This document shows positions 6,232 to 8,972 of a stretch of 8,972 nt of DNA, piece by piece. The DNA comes from JBHIBR01 sp046759145 [NCBI: Nitrospinota bacterium]. GTDB lineage: Bacteria > UBA8248. The position numbers and the translations under genes were made by a program. The notes beneath the pieces were generated by a model, which was not told where the DNA came from, searched no databases, and saw only the letters and a list, made by a program, of their open reading frames with translations. Location of the stretch: positions 1 through 8,972 of the forward strand of contig JBHIBR010000048.1 in the NCBI GenBank assembly GCA_046759145.1, given 5' to 3'. How positions within the stretch are numbered: position 1 is the stretch's first letter; the number at the start of each line of letters is the position of its first letter.

Positions 6232-7323
6232 CTAGCCTCCCTCCCGGATGGCCTGGAGGGCTTCGATGAACCGGCGGTTCCCCTCCGGCAGCCCGATCGT
6301 CACCCGCACGTGGCGCGGCAGCCCATAGCCCCCCATGGGCCGGACGATCACGCCCCGCCGCAGGAGGGCCTCGAAGGTCGCCCTCCCGTCGCCCACCTCT
6401 ACGAGGAGGAAGTTCCCCTCGGTCGGGACGAAGGGCACCTCCAGGGAGTCGAGGGCGCGGTAGAGGTATTCCTTCCCTTCCCGGTTGAGGCGGACGCTCC
6501 GCTCCACGTGCTCGACGTCCTCCAGGGCCGCCTCGGCGGCCACCAGGGCAAGGGCGTTGACGTTGAAGGGCTCCCGCACGCGGTTCAGGTAGCCGGCGAC
6601 CTCGGGGTCCATGACGCCGTAGCCCACCCGAAGACCCGCGAGGCCGTAAGCTTTGGAGAAGGTCCGGGTGACGACGATGTTGCGGCGTTCCCGGAGGTAG
6701 GCCAGGGTGTCGGGGAAATCGGGCCGGCTCACATAGTGCCAGTAGGCCTCGTCGAAGACCACAAGCGCCCGCTCGGGAACCCGCGCCAGGAAGCGCTCCA
6801 CCTCCTCCCGGCCCACGGCCGTCCCCGTGGGGTTATTGGGGTTGGCGACGAAGACGAGTTTGGTGCGCTCTGTGACCCTCTCCGCCATGGCCCCCAGGTC
6901 GTGGGTGAGCCCCCGCAGGGGGACTATCACCCGCCGGGCCCGGGAGAGCTGGGCCACGATGGAGAAAACCACGAAAGCGCACTCGGCGAGGACGACCTCG
7001 TCCCCGGGGTCGAGGAAGGCGTGCGCGAGGAGCTCCAGCACCTCGTTGGTGCCGTTTCCGAGCACGAAGTGCCCGCGAGAGAGGCCGTGATGGCGGGCGA
7101 GGGCGCCTTTGAGGTAGTAACCGCTCCCGTCCGGGTAACGGTGGACCCCGGACATAGCCCGCCGGACCGCCTCCATGGCCCGGGGGGAGGGGCCCAGGGG
7201 GTTCTCGTTGCTGGCGAGCTTGACCGCCCCCTCAATGCCGAGCTCCCGCTCCAGCTCCTCGACGGGCTTGCCGGGGTCGTAATAGATGATGTCGCCGACG
7301 GGCGCCGCCGTGCGCTCTCTCAC
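6232..7323 (-). CDS. hisC: HisC-family aminotransferase (histidinol-phosphate / aromatic)
   Basis: This is a class I/II PLP aminotransferase of the HisC family. The textbook reaction is histidinol phosphate with 2-oxoglutarate, but HisC-family members in aromatic operons commonly transaminate phenylpyruvate and 4-hydroxyphenylpyruvate. Seen: 363 residues with KLASNENPLGPSP at 35-47, GNGTNEVLELL at 89-99, NPNNPTGT at 161-168, FDEAY at 190-194, the PLP lysine Lys224 in TRTFSKAYGLAGLRVGY, and a C-terminal arginine block GLPRHVRVTIG. The start is GTG at 7323, forming a GTGA overlap with the pheA stop, with GAGGAG about 7 bases upstream. It sits between pheA and tyrA with no other his gene in view, so an aromatic role is the better reading; dual use in histidine synthesis remains possible. 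Confidence 0.95.
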   Translation of the reverse strand: MRERTAAPVGDIIYYDPGKPVEELERELGIEGAVKLASNENPLGPSPRAMEAVRRAMSGVHRYPDGSGYYLKGALARHHGLSRGHFVLGNGTNEVLELLAHAFLDPGDEVVLAECAFVVFSIVAQLSRARRVIVPLRGLTHDLGAMAERVTERTKLVFVANPNNPTGTAVGREEVERFLARVPERALVVFDEAYWHYVSRPDFPDTLAYLRERRNIVVTRTFSKAYGLAGLRVGYGVMDPEVAGYLNRVREPFNVNALALVAAEAALEDVEHVERSVRLNREGKEYLYRALDSLEVPFVPTEGNFLLVEVGDGRATFEALLRRGVIVRPMGGYGLPRHVRVTIGLPEGNRRFIEALQAIREGG

Positions 7324-8363
7324 CGCTGGCTCCTCGCGTAGGAGCCCAACACCTTGAGGAAAAGCGTCTCGGCGGCGAGCCTATCGAGCGCCGCCCGCAC
7401 GGGGGGGTCCTCCCTGTGGCCCTCCAGGTCGATGAAGAAGACGTACTCCCAGGCCTTCCTCCGGGAGGGGCGGGACTCGATCTTGGTCAGGTTGATCCCC
7501 CCTTCCGCGAAGGGCGCGAGCATCTGGTGCAGGGCGCCCGGTCGGTCGGGAATGGCCACCAGGAGGGAGGTGCCCGAGCGCTCTCCTCGCGGGGGGGCCT
7601 CCCGGCCGATGACGAAGAAGCGGGTGAGGTTGTGGCCCTGGATGTCCACCTTCTCGGCCAGGGTCCGAAGCCCGTAGAGGTCGGCCGCCATCCCGCTCGC
7701 CAGGGCGGCCGCCCCCGCCTCCTCGGCCGCACGCCGCGCGGCCGCCGAAGTGCTCGCTTCCTCCCGGATGGGCACCCCCGGCAGGTGGCGCGAGAGCCAC
7801 GGCCGGCACTGGGCGATGGCGTGGGGGTGGCTGTAGACGGCCCGGACGCGGGCGGGATCCTCTTCCCGGGAGAGGAGGTGGATGGCGATCTCGACCGAAA
7901 CCTCCCCGCAGATGGTGAGCTCGGAGTCCACAAGGGCATCCAGGGTGAGGCTCACCGCCCCCTCGAGCGAGTTCTCGACCGGGACCACCCCGAAGCTGGC
8001 GCTCCCCCCCTCCACCGCCCGGAAGACCTCCGGGATGCCGCCAGCGGGGAGAAGCTGGGCGCCGTGGCCGAAGTGCCGGAGGGCCGCCTGGTGGGTGAAG
8101 CTCGCCTCGGGCCCGAGAAAGCTGACCTGGATGGGGAGGAGGAGGGCCCGGTCTCCCGAGCTGAGTTCCCGGAAGATGGCCTTCCCCACCTCGGCGGGGT
8201 AGCGGCCCTCGAGCCGCGCCGCGGCGGGGAGGGGGGGCCGGTGGAGCACCCCCTGGGCCGCGCCGGCGGGGAGGGAGAGGAGGAGCTCCGCCCGCCGCTC
8301 CAGAAGGGCGGCGAGCTCTGCGTCCAGCTCCGCGAGCCGCGCCTTCGCCTCCTCGGGTCGCAC
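7320..8363 (-). CDS. pheA: Prephenate dehydratase with ACT domain and degenerate chorismate mutase N-terminus
   Basis: PheA converts prephenate to phenylpyruvate, the committed step to phenylalanine. Seen: 347 residues in three parts. Residues 1-75 look like an AroQ chorismate mutase helix bundle, but the positions of the catalytic Lys39, Arg51 and Gln88 of E. coli seem lost, so this part is probably inactive. Residues 79-252 are the dehydratase, with FLGPEASFTHQAA, VVPVENSLEGAV and the active-site TRF motif at 247-249. Residues 264-340 are an ACT domain with GALHQ (276-280) and ESRP (296-299), the two phenylalanine-binding motifs, so allosteric feedback by Phe is expected. The start is GTG at 8363, with AAGGAGG about 8 bases upstream. 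It is the first gene after an intergenic gap with a promoter candidate. The short leader leaves no room for an attenuator peptide. Confidence 0.95.
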   Translation of the reverse strand: MRPEEAKARLAELDAELAALLERRAELLLSLPAGAAQGVLHRPPLPAAARLEGRYPAEVGKAIFRELSSGDRALLLPIQVSFLGPEASFTHQAALRHFGHGAQLLPAGGIPEVFRAVEGGSASFGVVPVENSLEGAVSLTLDALVDSELTICGEVSVEIAIHLLSREEDPARVRAVYSHPHAIAQCRPWLSRHLPGVPIREEASTSAAARRAAEEAGAAALASGMAADLYGLRTLAEKVDIQGHNLTRFFVIGREAPPRGERSGTSLLVAIPDRPGALHQMLAPFAEGGINLTKIESRPSRRKAWEYVFFIDLEGHREDPPVRAALDRLAAETLFLKVLGSYARSQR

Positions 8364-8390
8364 CCGATCCTCCTCCTTTGCGCCGAGCCC

Positions 8391-8418
8391 ATCTTAGGCC
8401 ATCCCCTTGAGAATGCAA
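8391..8418 (-). promoter_or_regulatory. Candidate sigma70-type promoter for the pheA operon
   Basis: In the minus-strand sense, TTGCAT, 16 bases, then TAAGAT. TTGCAT matches three of six and TAAGAT four of six consensus positions. It is one of the few AT-containing spots in a GC-rich gap, with a predicted start about 20 bases before the pheA GTG. Motif-based only. Confidence 0.4.
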
Positions 8419-8426
8419 GGCGCAGG

Positions 8427-8447
8427 GGCGCGGAGCACTTTCGCGCC
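8427..8447 (-). other. 6-bp GC hairpin after the TPR gene
   Basis: GGCGCG and CGCGCC pair perfectly across a 9-base loop, just past the stop of the TPR gene and upstream of the pheA promoter candidate. No T tract follows, so it is not a standard intrinsic terminator; it may mark the end of the upstream unit or be incidental. Confidence 0.3.
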
Positions 8448-8450
8448 TCG

Positions 8451-8972
8451 CTAACCTGTCACGGGAGGAAGGCTGAACTGTTTGGCGAGCTCTTCGGTCC
8501 GCTCGACATACTTGGGGACCCGCAAGGCCGTGAACAGGTCATAAGCCTCCTTGAGGTGGGTCGCAATTGCTTCCCGATTCCCCTGGGCGTGGGCAAGTGC
8601 CGCGAGGTCCAGGTGAGTGCGCCCCGTCTCGAACCTTGCGCGGATCGAGTCAAAGGCCTGGAGGGCGTCGTTGAGATGCCTCTCCGCCTCCCCAAGGGCA
8701 CCCTGGGCCTGGGCGACTCGTCCCAGGACCTGATGGGACAATCCGATCCCAAACACATACTTGAGGTCCGTGGAGCTCGCCAGCGCCCGGCCCGCCACAT
8801 CTCGAGCCTTGTCCATCTGGCCGTCCAGGAGATAGGCCTCGCCCAGCATTGCCCGAAACCGGGCGCGCAACTGCCGGGAGCGCACCCGGTCCGCCAGCTC
8901 GACGGCCTGCTCCAGCGTGGGGACCGCCCGGGCGACCTCTCCTGCTTCCGCATAAGCCTTGCCCAGGCACGC
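8451..8972 (-). CDS. TPR-repeat protein, C-terminal part only
   Basis: 173 residues are visible; the N-terminal part lies beyond the right edge, so no start is assigned. The sequence is a run of helical pairs with TPR spacing: about residues 1-29 (LGKAYAEAGEVARAVPTLEQA), 31-70 (LGEAYLLDGQMDKARDVAGRA), 72-112 (LGRVAQAQGALGEAERHLNDA) and 113-152 (LAALAHAQGNREAIATHLKEA). It closes with ALRVPKYVERTEELAKQF. TPRs are protein-interaction scaffolds. This tail closely recalls the C-termini of large proteins that join a class III nucleotidyl cyclase, an AAA-type ATPase and TPRs, common in NC10/Rokubacteria-like genomes; that assignment is from memory of the family and cannot be tested here. It appears to end the preceding transcription unit, 87 bases before pheA, and seems slightly less GC-extreme than the operon genes. 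Confidence 0.85.
   Translation of the reverse strand, partial: ACLGKAYAEAGEVARAVPTLEQAVELADRVRSRQLRARFRAMLGEAYLLDGQMDKARDVAGRALASSTDLKYVFGIGLSHQVLGRVAQAQGALGEAERHLNDALQAFDSIRARFETGRTHLDLAALAHAQGNREAIATHLKEAYDLFTALRVPKYVERTEELAKQFSLPPVTG

Noticed and set aside
5860-7341. A 493-codon open frame on the plus strand, antisense to tyrA and hisC
   Set aside because: Same composition effect; the opposite strand encodes complete, motif-rich enzymes.
1-8972. Mobile elements, CRISPR arrays, tRNA/rRNA genes or a defence system
   Set aside because: I saw no transposase, integrase, regularly spaced repeat, tRNA-like cloverleaf or rRNA segment; all genes fit a conserved housekeeping operon plus a macro-miaA pair and a TPR gene.

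Overview
The window is about 9 kb of very GC-rich chromosomal DNA with a compact layout. Every gene I can support lies on the minus strand, so transcription runs from the high-coordinate end to the low-coordinate end. Codons end almost always in G or C, and GTG starts are common (pheA, hisC, tyrA, cmk and miaA all appear to use GTG). A six-domain ribosomal protein S1, an IHF/HU-type protein, SppA and the pheA-hisC-tyrA-cmk-rpsA order point to a Gram-negative-type bacterium in or near the former Deltaproteobacteria, NC10/Methylomirabilota, Rokubacteria or Tectomicrobia. The TPR gene at the right edge resembles the tail of the nucleotidyl-cyclase/ATPase/TPR proteins that I associate with those groups. 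The phylum is an inference.

Layout in order of transcription: (1) 8972-8451, the C-terminal part of a TPR protein that enters from outside the window. (2) An 87-base gap with a hairpin, a sigma70-like promoter candidate and a strong ribosome binding site. (3) An aromatic amino acid block, pheA (ACT-regulated prephenate dehydratase), hisC (aminotransferase) and tyrA (prephenate dehydrogenase). (4) cmk (CMP kinase), joined to tyrA by a GTGA overlap. (5) A 96-base leader, then rpsA (ribosomal protein S1). (6) sppA (membrane S49 peptidase), 15 bases after rpsA. (7) ihfB-like DNA-bending protein. (8) A possible intrinsic terminator. (9) A macro-domain (ADP-ribose-binding) protein coupled by a GTGA overlap to (10) miaA (tRNA dimethylallyltransferase), which runs off the left edge.

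Together the first three genes take prephenate to phenylalanine and tyrosine: PheA makes phenylpyruvate, TyrA makes 4-hydroxyphenylpyruvate, and the HisC-family aminotransferase can transaminate both. The downstream genes serve nucleotide supply, translation, envelope proteolysis, nucleoid structure and tRNA modification.

Most of this is ordinary conserved core genome, and I see no mobile element, CRISPR array or defence system. The points that deserve a second look are: an apparent 35-residue in-frame insertion in MiaA; a slippery C7-T-C7 tract just after the miaA start; a decayed chorismate mutase domain in PheA; the absence of aroA at its usual place between tyrA and cmk; and a perfect but apparently ownerless Shine-Dalgarno sequence plus a hairpin in the rpsA leader. 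No stretch over 300 bases lacks a gene.
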